DNA from: JBBITI01 sp963735055
GTDB lineage: Bacteria; Chloroflexota; Dehalococcoidia; Dehalococcoidales; UBA2162
Length of the DNA: 64,000 nt
Assembly (NCBI GenBank): GCA_963735055.1
Contig: CAVTJN010000017.1
Coordinates: 124,001 to 188,000 of the forward strand
Direction of reading: 5' to 3'
Each line of letters begins with the position of its first letter. Positions within the stretch are counted from its first letter, which is position 1. Below are positions 44,614 through 54,281 of the stretch, piece by piece. A program made the position numbers and the translations under genes. Under the pieces are notes generated by a model, which was not told the origin of the DNA, ran no database searches, and saw only the letters and a program-made list of their open reading frames with translations.

Positions 44614-45513
44614 CTATTTCGCAAAATCGAAGAGCTTGGTGCTCAGGTACTTCTCCCCCCGGTCGGGAAAGACGGCCACGATCGTCCCGGACTCGATGCG
44701 CCGGGCGGTCTCACTCGCCGCGTACATGGCCGCGCCGCTGCTCATACCCACGAAGATCCCTTCCTGCTGCACGATCTGTCTGGCCATTTCGTAGGCGACT
44801 TCGGTTTCGACCATGATGGTAATGTCTATCTTGGAAGGGTCGTATATGGATGGCACGATGGCCTCCTCCATGTTCTTCAAGCCTTGGATGTAATGTCCCT
44901 TCACCGGATGCGCGCTGACGATGCGAATCTCCGGATTGTGCTCCTTCAGGACCTGGCCGACGCCCATGATCGTGCCCGAAGTCCCCAGCGCCGAAACGAA
45001 GTAGTCGATCTTCCCTCCGGTGTCCCTCCAGATCTCCTCGCCGGTCGTCCGGTAGTGGGCAATCTTGTTATGCACGTTCGAAAACTGGTCCGGCATGAAG
45101 TACTTGTCAGGGAAATCCCTTGCCAGCTCGCGCGCCTTCCGGATGGCGCCGTCCGTTCCCAGCTTGCCGTCGGTCAGGGTGATCTTGCCGCCGAAGGCCC
45201 TGATCATCTGCATCCGCTCGACCGACACCGCTTCGCTCATCACGATTTCAACATCGTATCCTTTGACCACGCCGATCATCGCCAGGGCCACGCCCGTGTT
45301 TCCGGACGTCGGCTCGATGATGGTCTTCCCTTTGCCCAGCTTCCCTTCCGTTTCAGCCTGCTCGATCATGCTCAGGGCAATCCGGTCTTTGATACTGCCC
45401 GTCGGGTTATTGCCCTCGATCTTTGCATATATCGTCGTCCTGGGGTTCGGGTTCAACCGGTTGATCTTCACCAGTGGCGTGTTCCCAATCAGGTGTAGGA
45501 TGTTTTCGTTCAC
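44614..45513 (-). CDS. cysK: Cysteine synthase (O-acetylserine sulfhydrylase)
   Basis: A 299-aa PLP enzyme making cysteine from O-acetylserine and sulfide. GNTPLVKINRL and the PLP lysine in NPTGSIKDRIALSM, the substrate loop PTSGNTGVALA, and the phosphate-binding GTSGTIMG are intact. The GTG at 45513 lies behind AGAGGA and gives the normal family start (VNENILHLIGNTP); the longer frame adds 28 unlike residues. Confidence 0.93.
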   Translation of the reverse strand: MNENILHLIGNTPLVKINRLNPNPRTTIYAKIEGNNPTGSIKDRIALSMIEQAETEGKLGKGKTIIEPTSGNTGVALAMIGVVKGYDVEIVMSEAVSVERMQMIRAFGGKITLTDGKLGTDGAIRKARELARDFPDKYFMPDQFSNVHNKIAHYRTTGEEIWRDTGGKIDYFVSALGTSGTIMGVGQVLKEHNPEIRIVSAHPVKGHYIQGLKNMEEAIVPSIYDPSKIDITIMVETEVAYEMARQIVQQEGIFVGMSSGAAMYAASETARRIESGTIVAVFPDRGEKYLSTKLFDFAK

Positions 45514-45633
45514 AGATTCCTCTTTGGCAGCCTTTCGACTAGATTCGGCCATGCCGGCCGTCGCGGCCAATTGTACCAACTCCCCCGGCTTTCGCACCAG
45601 CCGCGGTTGCGCCCTTTCAGGCGGCCGGCGGCA

Positions 45634-46246
45634 TTAGTCGGGCCGTTGCCCGCCCACCGCCAGCAGTAACCCCGGTACGCCTCGGGCCGCCATTGCCCGG
45701 TGACTTATGGCATCTTTTTCCCGGGGAGTCAGCTCAGCCATGGTTTTGCCAAGCTCCGGCAAGTAGAATACTGGATCGTACCCAAAGCCATAGTTTCCCC
45801 GGGGCTGGAAAGCGATCGATACCCCGGCACTCGCCCTCCGACACCGCGGTGACTCCGATCGGCGTGGACAAGGCAATGATACAACGGAAGCGGGCGGATC
45901 GCCGTTCCCGGGGTACGCCGGCCATCCGGGCGAGCAGATGATCAACCCGGTCAGCGTCGGAGGCATTCTCCCCGCCGTACCGGGCCGACAGGTGACCCGG
46001 TTCGCCACCCAGCGCATCAACTTCGAGCCCCGAATCGTCGGCCAGGGCAAGCACGCCGCTCTCCGACGCGTACGCGGTCGCCTTCAGCCGGGCGTTTTCT
46101 TCCATGGTCTGCCCGGTTTCGGCAACGGCCATGGTAATACCTGCTTCGCGGAGGGTGATCAGTTCCAGATCGAGCCCCGCCAACAGCGCCCGGTACTCGG
46201 CGGCCTTACCGGGATTGTTGGTGGCCAGCAGTAGCTTACGGGACAA
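45634..46246 (-). CDS. rdgB: XTP/dITP diphosphatase, Ham1/RdgB family (frameshift)
   Basis: Removes deaminated purine nucleotides from the pool. The N-terminus KLLLATNNPGKAAEYRALL and LADDSGLEVDALGGEPGHLSARY are diagnostic. One inserted base near 45817 breaks the frame; after it the second block FQPRGNYGFGYDPVFYLPE and the terminal SHRAMAARG follow. Repaired length about 203 aa, normal for the family. It is 2 bases behind the cobalamin adenosyltransferase gene, so the two form an operon. Confidence 0.9.
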
Positions 46247-46248
46247 GG

Positions 46249-46821
46249 TTAGAACTCGATGCCGGGCCTGGCCAGTGTCCCCTTGTCATATGGGTGCTTC
46301 ACTTTGACGCACTCTGTGACCAGGTCGGCTAGGTCGATCAACCGCGGGTCCGCCCGCCGCCCGGTGAGAATGAGTTCCACGTCAGCCGGCCGGTCGTTGA
46401 TCAGGCTGATGACGTCGTCCGTACCTATCAGTTGCCATGCCGAGGCGACGTTCACCTCATCGAGGATGACCAGATCGTAGTTACCGCTGACCATCGCCTG
46501 GCGGGCCGCCGCCAGGGCCAGTTTCGCCTGTTCCCGTTCTTCCGGCTTGACGTGGTTCGGGTCGGTAAAGTCCCGAAAGCCGAACCGCATGATGGTCGCG
46601 TTGGGAAAGGTGGCCAGTGCCTCCCACTCACCGTAAGGATAGTCACCCTTCATGAACACGGCCACAAACACCTTCAATCCATGCCCCAAAGCCCGCAGAG
46701 CGGTACCCAGCGCAGCCGTGGTCTTGCCCTTACCGTCACCGGTGAATATCTGGACCAGCCCATGACGTGACGGCGGCGCCGTTCCGTCAGCGGGGCGGTT
46801 CACCGCCAATCTCCTGGCCAT
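46249..46821 (-). CDS. cobO: Cob(I)alamin adenosyltransferase, CobO/BtuR type
   Basis: A 190-aa enzyme that attaches adenosine to cob(I)alamin for B12 coenzyme synthesis or salvage. The P-loop is TGDGKGKTTAALG, then GEWEALATFPNATIMRFG and ILDEVNVASAWQLI, all BtuR landmarks. ATG 46821 has GGATGGA upstream. Followed 2 bases later by rdgB. Corrinoid need fits the methyltransferase-like gene at the window end. Confidence 0.92.
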   Translation of the reverse strand: MARRLAVNRPADGTAPPSRHGLVQIFTGDGKGKTTAALGTALRALGHGLKVFVAVFMKGDYPYGEWEALATFPNATIMRFGFRDFTDPNHVKPEEREQAKLALAAARQAMVSGNYDLVILDEVNVASAWQLIGTDDVISLINDRPADVELILTGRRADPRLIDLADLVTECVKVKHPYDKGTLARPGIEF

Positions 46822-46899
46822 TCGTCCATCCCGATAAGCATTTCCCAAGCCTTTAAGGCCAGTTTAACAACCGTGTTTTCGTGTGTCAAGGAGCCTGCC

Positions 46900-46928
46900 T
46901 TGTGAGCAGAATTGAGTTTTGCTATCAT
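46900..46928 (+). promoter_or_regulatory. Promoter of MBL-fold hydrolase gene
   Basis: TTGTGA, 17 bases, TATCAT, 55 bases before the ATG at 46984. Confidence 0.55.
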
Positions 46929-46983
46929 TTGAAGCGGGTCAGACGCCCGCCTGCGGGCGCTCACAAAAGCGATAGGAGCGAAC

Positions 46984-47607
46984 ATGATTCTTGAGAGACT
47001 CGAGCTAGGGCCATACGCGGCGAACTGCTATATCGTCGGCGACGAGATCAGCCGCGAGGGTATGATCATCGACCCCGGCGCCCAGGCCGGTCAGGTCATG
47101 AAGAAGGTCAAGGAACTGGAACTGACTGCCAAGCTGATTGTCATTACGCATACCCATCCCGACCACATCGGGGCTATCAAGGCCGTCAAGGAAGCGACCA
47201 GGGCCGAGGTGTGCGTTCACAGCGACGAAGCCCGCGCCCTCCAATCGGCCGCCCCGGTGGGAACGGACCAGGGCGTTCCCTGGCCGGCCGCGGCCGCCGA
47301 CCGTTTGCTCAAAGGCGGCGACAGCCTCAGAATCGGCGGCCTCAGCTTCCTGGTGGTGCATACCCCCGGCCATAGCCCGGGGGGAATCTGCCTGCTCGGG
47401 GACGGGGTGGTGTTCACCGGGGATACGCTGTTCAACGCCAGCATCGGCCGGTCTGATTTTCCGGGCGGCAACCAGCATCAGTTGCTCACCAGCATCCACA
47501 CCAAACTGATGATCCTGCCGGACAAGACGATCGTCTACCCTGGTCACGGCCCGTCCAGCACCATCGGAAATGAAAGACGGGGTAACCCCTTCCTTAGGGG
47601 AAGCTAG
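46984..47607 (+). CDS. MBL-fold metallohydrolase, glyoxalase II-like
   Basis: A 207-aa metallo-beta-lactamase-fold protein. Metal ligands are in THTHPDHIGA (HxHxDH), HTPGHSPG, FTGDTLF and YPGHGP, the full set of the glyoxalase II/YcbL group. It probably hydrolyses a thioester such as S-lactoylglutathione or a related thiol adduct. GGAGCG precedes the ATG. Monocistronic, facing the transglutaminase gene. A paralogue lies at 60167. Confidence 0.9.
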   Translation: MILERLELGPYAANCYIVGDEISREGMIIDPGAQAGQVMKKVKELELTAKLIVITHTHPDHIGAIKAVKEATRAEVCVHSDEARALQSAAPVGTDQGVPWPAAAADRLLKGGDSLRIGGLSFLVVHTPGHSPGGICLLGDGVVFTGDTLFNASIGRSDFPGGNQHQLLTSIHTKLMILPDKTIVYPGHGPSSTIGNERRGNPFLRGS

Positions 47608-47619
47608 ACCGGGAACGCT

Positions 47620-49866
47620 CTACCGGTTCCACGGCAGGCGCCTTTTGAACAGCACCGGATACAGCTGCACCCAGGAAGTCTTCAGGCGGGCCATCTGCTG
47701 CTCCCCGAGTTCTTTACGCGGACTGAAGCTGGCTTCACTGTAAAGCTCGACGATGTTGCCGATCGACTCAGACCCTTCGGGAAAAGACGCCGCCAACCGT
47801 TGCGAATACTCCCAGGGCGTTTCCGCCAGCCCGGGCCCGGCGCCGACCAAAGACGCCAGACGGCACATCTTAGAGTACACGCCGGCCGCCGACGCCGACA
47901 TCCGCAGGTTCTGATACAGGCGGCGCCCCAAGGTCCACGCCACACCAACCAGCGACGCGACCAGCAGGACGATCACAATGACCTGAAACAGCGGGTTTCG
48001 TACCGGCCGGGGCGCCGTTACCCCCGAACCCTCGGGCAGCAGACCGGTGCCGGGAAAAGGTACCTCTTCCGGCGGAAACTCCTCTGGGGAAGACCCGGTG
48101 AAAGCGCCCGGCGTAAAGTCCAGGTTGACTTCCGGACGCGGCGTGGGTTCGAACTCGATCCAACCGTAGCCCGGGATAAAGACCTCCGGCCAGGCATGGT
48201 AGTACTTGCCCCGCACCAGGTAGGTGTCAACCGTATCCTGGGGGCCGGACAGGTAGCCGGTGGCCAGTCGGGCGGGTACTCCCAAAGTCCGCAGCATGAC
48301 CACCATGGCGGACGCGAAATCGGTACAGACGCCTTCCTTCTGCACAAAGAGAAACGTCTCGGTTTCCTCACCCCGCTTCGAAGGCGACTTGGCATCAAGG
48401 TTATAGGTGAGACCGCGCAGGTAGTTCTGGACTGCCACTCCCTGCCCGTAGGGGTCCGTTATGCCCTGGGTGATGGTCCGGGCAAGTTGTCGGATTCGCG
48501 GCGTCAGGCTCGCTGGAAGCTGCAGGTACCGCCCGGTGACCCACGCGGGATACTGGGATGAGGCTGTTGCCAGTTGCGCCGGCGTCGCCGCACTGATGCC
48601 GACCACCGTGGTATAGCGCTGGTAGGGCTGCATCAACTGTGGAGTCAGGACCGAAGTCACGTCACGATCGGCCGCGATTGGAGAGGCGGCCCCATTTTGA
48701 GAAGCCAGAATCACCGGAATGCTGGTGGAAAGGAACTCTCCGGTGAGCAGCATGACGTCCGTCTTGGAGCGCGTTTCAACCGTATAGGAGAACGTCCGGG
48801 TCCCCGCCGGCCCCGTCGCCGGTTCGAGGCCCGGCTTCAGAATGTCCCCGCCAACCGCTGGGGCGCTCGTCCAACCGGCTGAACTGTAACTATCATACCT
48901 GTTGATGCGCCAGTAGGCCGGCTGTGTCGACTTCACGACGAACAGGACAGTATCACGGGTGTCGATGGGCGCACCGAAGGACAGCGTCCGGAGATCCTCA
49001 CCCCGCGTCACACTCCACTTGCCCGGCACACTGGCAAAGACATTGAACCAGTTCTTCTGCACACTCTGAAGGAATTCGCCGCTCAGGTCAAAGCCAACGT
49101 GGTCGATCCTTGCTACCGGTACCAGCGATGATCCGACAACGGCCACACCGCTGATCGCAATTACCGCGGTGACAAACCACGCGGTGGCTCGGGCAGAGAA
49201 CCGGCCGCCACCATCAAGGAAACGGGAGCGTTGGCCCGTGAGGCGGTTCAGACCGATCAACGCCAGAGCGGCCAGCAAATAGATCGGTAACAGGAAACCA
49301 TGTTCGGGCGGCAGATTGCTCAGGTTGATGAGAACAATAGCCGCGCCCAGCCCGGCAGGGATCCACGGGTTGTTCCGCCGGAGGACGTACCAGATGGATA
49401 CGGCGCCGACAATCCAGATCATCACAATCATGAACACCGCAAAGTGTATGGTCGCCTCGTTAGGACTGGCCCCCAACGCTGACGGCAGCGACTGCCCGCC
49501 GGTAAGGCGGGATGATTGCCATACCGTGACCAGCACGCCCAGCACCACCAGGCTGCCGGCCTTGAGCCTCCGGCCCAGTTTGAGCCGCAACAGCACCGCG
49601 GTCGACACGATCGCCGCAGCCAGCAACAACACCAGCGGGGGCTGGGCGGCAATCCATTTGGCCCGTTGCAGCGAATAGACCGCGATCCCGAGAGTGGCGA
49701 ACGTCAGGACGATGCGGAGCCATTCACTGGCTCGAAGAAAGCCCAACCCCCGGTTCGCCGGCCGGCTTGAAGATGCCCCCTCCCGGTTTCGGCGATGGTA
49801 GGAACCGTACCCGTATATCGGCGCCGGCAATGAGGCATCAGCGGGCGCACCCGAGAGTACGCTCAT
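47620..49866 (-). CDS. TgpA-like membrane transglutaminase
   Basis: A 748-aa membrane protein: five or six N-terminal helices (residues about 45-250), a large extracytoplasmic domain with a transglutaminase fold, one more helix near 640 and a DUF4129-like tail. The triad reads KEGVCTDFASAM (Cys), KYYHAWPEVF (His) and GWIEFEPTPR, where the usual Asp position looks like Glu. It is the third gene of the MoxR-DUF58-transglutaminase operon typical of many bacteria, thought to work on the cell envelope. Confidence 0.88.
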   Translation of the reverse strand: MSVLSGAPADASLPAPIYGYGSYHRRNREGASSSRPANRGLGFLRASEWLRIVLTFATLGIAVYSLQRAKWIAAQPPLVLLLAAAIVSTAVLLRLKLGRRLKAGSLVVLGVLVTVWQSSRLTGGQSLPSALGASPNEATIHFAVFMIVMIWIVGAVSIWYVLRRNNPWIPAGLGAAIVLINLSNLPPEHGFLLPIYLLAALALIGLNRLTGQRSRFLDGGGRFSARATAWFVTAVIAISGVAVVGSSLVPVARIDHVGFDLSGEFLQSVQKNWFNVFASVPGKWSVTRGEDLRTLSFGAPIDTRDTVLFVVKSTQPAYWRINRYDSYSSAGWTSAPAVGGDILKPGLEPATGPAGTRTFSYTVETRSKTDVMLLTGEFLSTSIPVILASQNGAASPIAADRDVTSVLTPQLMQPYQRYTTVVGISAATPAQLATASSQYPAWVTGRYLQLPASLTPRIRQLARTITQGITDPYGQGVAVQNYLRGLTYNLDAKSPSKRGEETETFLFVQKEGVCTDFASAMVVMLRTLGVPARLATGYLSGPQDTVDTYLVRGKYYHAWPEVFIPGYGWIEFEPTPRPEVNLDFTPGAFTGSSPEEFPPEEVPFPGTGLLPEGSGVTAPRPVRNPLFQVIVIVLLVASLVGVAWTLGRRLYQNLRMSASAAGVYSKMCRLASLVGAGPGLAETPWEYSQRLAASFPEGSESIGNIVELYSEASFSPRKELGEQQMARLKTSWVQLYPVLFKRRLPWNR

Positions 49867-49910
49867 GAATGCCCCATTGCCGCCCTATCCGCGGCGATAT
49901 TCTTCATCGT

Positions 49911-51140
49911 CTAGACATACCTCGAATACCAGAGCGCTACCCGGCTGTCCAGCGCCCGGGCGAAATCATCGCCCTTCTTAACTACGTACACCTGCGCCCC
50001 GATCGCCCCTAGAGACTGGGCCACGTGCTCCGGGCTCGCCGGACCACCGAAGCTGGCCGCATCAACGAAAACCGCCACCACCGAGTGGCCGTAATTCTTC
50101 AAATGCCGCAGGCCACTGACCACCGCCTCGGTCGACTGCGGGGTGATCACCACCACCGTGGCATTGTATGAGAAACGGTCGGCGTCCCGGGTCACCTCTT
50201 CTACAGGCACGCTGCCGCCCGCCCGCATGAGTGCCATACTCTCGAGCATCTTCATGAAATGGGGAGCTCCCGCGTTCGGCGGAAACAGGTAGTCCCGGTC
50301 GCCCGCCGCGACCAGCCCGACTCTCAGTCCCTCATCCAGGTACTTCCTGGCCAGTGAGGTCGCCGCGGTGACACAGTAGTCTTCGGTGTGTTCGTCGCCA
50401 GCCTGGTAATGAGCGCCTTCCTGCATATCCAGCACTATCCAGATGTTCTTGCTGTTGTCCGACGAATGCTCAGCGTCAAAGGTCTTGACCATCAGCTTCC
50501 CGGTGTGGGCCGTGCTCCGCCAGTGAATGTGTTCCTGGCTGTCACCGTTGACCATCTCCCGCACACTCGATGCGCTCGGACTGATCTGGCTGATACGGCG
50601 CCCGCTGGCGCCGTGGCCGAAGTCGATCAAAGACGAAAACGATGTCCGGAAGAAGGGCAACTCCACGATCTGCGGGTAGATCATGATGCTGGCCGGTTTG
50701 CCCAGACGGCGGCTCCGGGTGAACAACCCGAATGGGTCACCGGCCGTGGCCGACACCGCCCCGAGGTGGTAACGGCCGCGCCGCCGGCATTTGACAGCCG
50801 TCTGCCAGGAATGCCTTTCGCCGCCGGACAATTTCATCATCAGGGCATTACGGTAACCGGGCAGGTCGGTATCCTCGTCGATCTGCAGCAGTACCTTGGC
50901 CAACCGGCTGTCGTTAACCACCGTCAACTCCTCCTTGAAGGAATCGCCGGCATGACAGTATTCAGGCGTAGTGCCCGCTTCAGCCCGCAGGCCGCGCAGT
51001 CCGAGCCATGTCCACAACAGGGCGACCAGGCCGACAATGGCTAAGAGAACGAAAACACGCAGCAGAAGGCTCGAGCCCGCGGCCACGGCGACCGCCAGGA
51101 TCACGAGCGGAACGATGTAAACGACCGGACGTATCTTCAA
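49911..51140 (-). CDS. DUF58 protein (MoxR-associated)
   Basis: About 409 aa. Two N-terminal membrane helices (VYIVPLVILAVAVAAG and VFVLLAIVGLVALLW) precede a beta-rich region and a vWA-like DUF58 domain with the hallmark REMVNGDSQEHIHWRSTAHT and FDAEHSSDN. Start is best placed at the TTG at 51140 (KIRPVVYIVP), 46 bases behind moxR; the longer frame overlaps moxR with unlike sequence. It probably acts with MoxR in folding or assembling envelope proteins. Confidence 0.85.
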   Translation of the reverse strand: MKIRPVVYIVPLVILAVAVAAGSSLLLRVFVLLAIVGLVALLWTWLGLRGLRAEAGTTPEYCHAGDSFKEELTVVNDSRLAKVLLQIDEDTDLPGYRNALMMKLSGGERHSWQTAVKCRRRGRYHLGAVSATAGDPFGLFTRSRRLGKPASIMIYPQIVELPFFRTSFSSLIDFGHGASGRRISQISPSASSVREMVNGDSQEHIHWRSTAHTGKLMVKTFDAEHSSDNSKNIWIVLDMQEGAHYQAGDEHTEDYCVTAATSLARKYLDEGLRVGLVAAGDRDYLFPPNAGAPHFMKMLESMALMRAGGSVPVEEVTRDADRFSYNATVVVITPQSTEAVVSGLRHLKNYGHSVVAVFVDAASFGGPASPEHVAQSLGAIGAQVYVVKKGDDFARALDSRVALWYSRYV

Positions 51141-51186
51141 TCGCGCACCCCAGCCAACCTGCGCAGGACTGCCCCCCGGCAAGGGG

Positions 51187-52149
51187 CTAGCGCCGCACCA
51201 CTGTCCCCGGGACCGGCACCGTCTCGGTGAGCTCATCGATAAGACTCCGCCCGGTGCGGTCTTCGGATTGCTCCTTGGAACGGAGGATAAGGCGATGCGC
51301 CAGCACCGGTTGTGCCATCGCCTTGACGTCGTCAGGCAGGGCATAGTCACGCCCCTGTAACAGGGCCCGTGCCTGAACGGTACGGAACAATGCCAGCGAA
51401 CCCCGCGGCGACGCTCCCAACCGGACTCCCAAATGCTGCCGGGTGGCGGCAACCAGCCCCGCAATGTACTGCCGCACCAGCTCATCGACGAAGACCTTAC
51501 GAACGACCGACTCCAGCATCAGCATCTCGGCTGCATCAGCCACCGGTTCCAAGGTATCGATGGGATGTACCAGGTGCTGCCTCTCCATGATGGCGATTTC
51601 GTCGGCCAGAGACGGATATCCGAGGCTTATTCGGAGCAGGAAACGGTCGAGTTGGGTTTCGGGCAAAGGAAATGTGCCCTCGTACTCGATCGGGTTCTGG
51701 GTTGCCAGCACGTGGAACGGAGACGGCATCTTGTGGGCCACCCCGTCGATGGTGACCTGCCCTTCCTCCATACATTCCAACAGGGCGGATTGGACTTTGG
51801 GGGTGGCCCTGTTGATTTCGTCGGCAAGGACGATGCTCGCGGAAATCGGACCTGGACGAAACTCGAAGTCAGACGTCTTCTGGTTGTACACCGAAACGCC
51901 GGTGATGTCGCCGGGCAGCATATCGGGAGTAAACTGGATTCGGCGGAACGGGCAGTCTATCGATTTTGCGATGCTGCGCGCGAGCATCGTCTTGCCCACT
52001 CCCGGGGCATCCTCGATGAGCAAATGACCCTTGCTCATCAGGCCAATTACCGCAAGCTCAATCGTGGCGTGTTTGCCGACGATGACCTTCTCAACGCTCT
52101 CGATAATCCGCTGGGCCACCTGCCGCGCCGCAATAAGGTCGCTGTCCAT
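51187..52149 (-). CDS. moxR: MoxR-family AAA+ ATPase
   Basis: A 320-aa AAA+ chaperone-like ATPase. Walker A is EDAPGVGKTMLA, Walker B SIVLADEINRATPK, sensor 1 VLATQNPIEYEGTFPLPETQLDRF with arginine finger in the following block, and lid domain RGSLALFRTVQARALLQGRDYALPDD. GGGGGGAAAG precedes the ATG. First gene of the operon with DUF58 and the transglutaminase. Confidence 0.92.
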   Translation of the reverse strand: MDSDLIAARQVAQRIIESVEKVIVGKHATIELAVIGLMSKGHLLIEDAPGVGKTMLARSIAKSIDCPFRRIQFTPDMLPGDITGVSVYNQKTSDFEFRPGPISASIVLADEINRATPKVQSALLECMEEGQVTIDGVAHKMPSPFHVLATQNPIEYEGTFPLPETQLDRFLLRISLGYPSLADEIAIMERQHLVHPIDTLEPVADAAEMLMLESVVRKVFVDELVRQYIAGLVAATRQHLGVRLGASPRGSLALFRTVQARALLQGRDYALPDDVKAMAQPVLAHRLILRSKEQSEDRTGRSLIDELTETVPVPGTVVRR

Positions 52150-52382
52150 CTTTCCCCCCGAGACACTGATTCAGAGCAGAAGTGTGCCTGATCTATCTAT
52201 GAATAAATTGTAACACAGAAAGCCGGCCAACCCGAAAAAGCGGGCCCGGCGCGGGTGGGCGTGGTCGGGAGTTCTGTCGCCGGGCGGCCCACAAACAGGG
52301 GGGACGTGGTTTCGACCCATCTCCGCTGCGCTCGAAGGCGTCAGGCTCACCGTGTTGGGCAGAGAGGGTCAAGCCAGCCATG

Positions 52383-52961
52383 TTACATGAGGCGCTTCTG
52401 GACCGCGTCCCAGTTGATATTGCGAAAGAATGCCTCGATGTAGTCCGCCCTCTTCAGACCATAGTCGATCATGAAAGCGTGTTCGAAGACATCCATTATC
52501 AGCACCGGCGCACACCCGGCCAGATGCCCCGTCTCGTGCTCGTTGATCCACGCGTTCAGCAGGTTACCCGACGCAACGTCCTGGTACAGAACCACCCAGC
52601 CAACGCCCCGCATCGTCCCGGTGCCCTTGAAGTCCTTCTCCCAGGCTTCGTAGCTGCTGAATTGTTCCGTCAACCGCTTGCCCAAAGCGCCGTCGGCCAC
52701 CGGAACTCCGTTTCCACCGAGGTTGCCAAAATAGTACTCGTGCAGGCGCATGCCGTCGAACTCGAAGCCGAATCTCCGCTTCAGCTCAGCATACTCGGGG
52801 GCGGCCGTCTTCCCCTCTTTCAACAATGCCGCCAGGGTGTCTATCAGTTTGTTAGTACTGTTGACGTACCCCTGGTAAAGGGTGAAGTGGTTCTTCAGCA
52901 GCGTCTCGCTGAACCCCTTCATGCCGATCAGTTGACCAAAGTCCTTCGCCGCGTAAGTCAT
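52383..52961 (-). CDS. sodA: Superoxide dismutase, Fe/Mn family
   Basis: A 192-aa Fe/Mn superoxide dismutase. Ligand histidines appear in LLKNHFTLYQGYVN and MRLHEYYFGNLGG, then the Asp and last His in LIMDVFEHAFMIDYG; GVGWVVLYQD stands in for the usual SGWxWL segment. ATG 52961 has GGAGGTAGG, and the ORF's six extra upstream residues are not needed. It suggests at least transient oxygen exposure. A TATAAT lies about 55 bases upstream on the same strand. Confidence 0.9.
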   Translation of the reverse strand: MTYAAKDFGQLIGMKGFSETLLKNHFTLYQGYVNSTNKLIDTLAALLKEGKTAAPEYAELKRRFGFEFDGMRLHEYYFGNLGGNGVPVADGALGKRLTEQFSSYEAWEKDFKGTGTMRGVGWVVLYQDVASGNLLNAWINEHETGHLAGCAPVLIMDVFEHAFMIDYGLKRADYIEAFFRNINWDAVQKRLM

Positions 52962-53138
52962 TCCTACCTCCTGATCCATTTTCAGTATTCGCCCGGTATC
53001 GATTGGGTCTACCAGTGATTATAGCGTCAAAGGGGAGACACTGGCGGGGATTTCAGCTCCCCGCTACTGACGCAGGCCCCGAAGCTAACTGCTCTCACCG
53101 TGAGCCTGCCTGCCAGGGGCGCAGCTTCGGGCGGAACC

Positions 53139-53852
53139 TTATACCTCAGCCAGAATGCCGCCCTTCACCCCTATGGTGACGTCGTGGTACGGGACCACCT
53201 TACCGCTCAGTTTCAAAGCTTCTTTTGCCATGTAGCTGAGACCGGAGCAGCAGGGCACTTCCATGTGGACCACGGTGAGGCTTCTGATCTCCGATTTTCC
53301 CAGCACGTCAGTCAGCTTGGCGAGGTGGGCCTGGAAATCATCCAGCTTGGGACACGCAATAAGCAGACTGTGCCCGTCCAGAAAGTCCCGGTGAAAACTG
53401 GAGTGGGCGAACGGTACGCATTGCGCCGCCAGAACCACGTCGGCGCCTTTCAGGAAGGGCGCCCCTGGTGGCACCAGGGTAAGCTGGACCGGCCAATGCC
53501 CGAGACGCGATGGCTCCGCCACCGAGTCTCGTAACAGCCCTGCGTCCTCGAACCGGGCGATTGCCACCGATGGGCAGGCGGCTGGTGCCTCATGGTTGCC
53601 TCTTCCGGCCAGATGCTCGGCCACCGCGCGTTCGTCAAATCCGTCCGCCTCACGGGTCTCGATGTTGATTGCGCCCTGCGGGCACTCGCCGAGGCACGCC
53701 CCCAGACCGTCACAATACTTCTCAGCCGTCAGTCTCGCCTTCCCGTTCACGATCTGCAGGGCGCCCTCGGCGCATGACGGGACGCATTCCCCGCAGCCGT
53801 TGCATTTCTGTTCATCAATGTGGACTATCTTCCTTGCAGCGGCGGCTCCCAC
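53139..53852 (-). CDS. 4Fe-4S ferredoxin-type protein, Cys-rich
   Basis: A 237-aa cytoplasmic iron-sulfur protein. Two four-Cys clusters near the N-terminus (CNGCGECVPSCAEGALQ and CDGLGACLGECPQGA) are followed by a domain with ACPKLDDF and a Cys-Cys pair in MEVPCCSGL, resembling anaerobe ferredoxin proteins that act in electron transfer to unknown partners. The GTG start overlaps the stop of the zinc-ribbon gene (TAGTG), so the two are translated together. Confidence 0.82.
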   Translation of the reverse strand: MGAAAARKIVHIDEQKCNGCGECVPSCAEGALQIVNGKARLTAEKYCDGLGACLGECPQGAINIETREADGFDERAVAEHLAGRGNHEAPAACPSVAIARFEDAGLLRDSVAEPSRLGHWPVQLTLVPPGAPFLKGADVVLAAQCVPFAHSSFHRDFLDGHSLLIACPKLDDFQAHLAKLTDVLGKSEIRSLTVVHMEVPCCSGLSYMAKEALKLSGKVVPYHDVTIGVKGGILAEV

Positions 53853-54124
53853 TATTTGTCCCCTCCGCTGTTGTGCTCCCGGACCGGTGCCGTCTCCAGG
53901 GCCGACCGCAGATCATTCCAACGTTCTTCACCGAGGCACTCGCGGGCGTGAGAACACCAGTCGATGCATGACGGCGCCTGCTCGCGGTATACCTTAATTC
54001 CGCACTTCTGGCACTTTACCCTCAGTTCGTCGGAAAACATCTCCACATCTGCGCCGCAGCTCGGACAGCGGTGCACCGACACCCGTAGATTCCTGAGGTC
54101 TTGTCCCGGACATTTCATCGGCAT
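53852..54124 (-). CDS. Cys-rich zinc-ribbon protein, 90 aa
   Basis: ATG 54124 has GGAGG nine bases upstream. Cys pairs CPSCG and CQKCG form a zinc ribbon; the C-terminal CIDWCSHARECLG adds three more Cys in a helical tail, a pattern seen in small proteins next to ferredoxins in anaerobes. Overlaps the ferredoxin gene by one base. Function unknown. Confidence 0.72.
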   Translation of the reverse strand: MPMKCPGQDLRNLRVSVHRCPSCGADVEMFSDELRVKCQKCGIKVYREQAPSCIDWCSHARECLGEERWNDLRSALETAPVREHNSGGDK

Positions 54125-54281
54125 GACCTTAGCCTCCAGCGTATCATTCGTCTTATTCTTCCCAGCTTGATGATAAGGTCTGCGCTCCAGCCGGTATATG
54201 ACGTAAATCATAGAAGAAGCCGGAAATAGTGGCGTCGGCGATTGACTATGGACTACTGGCCGCCGGCGGGTGTCGGCCGCT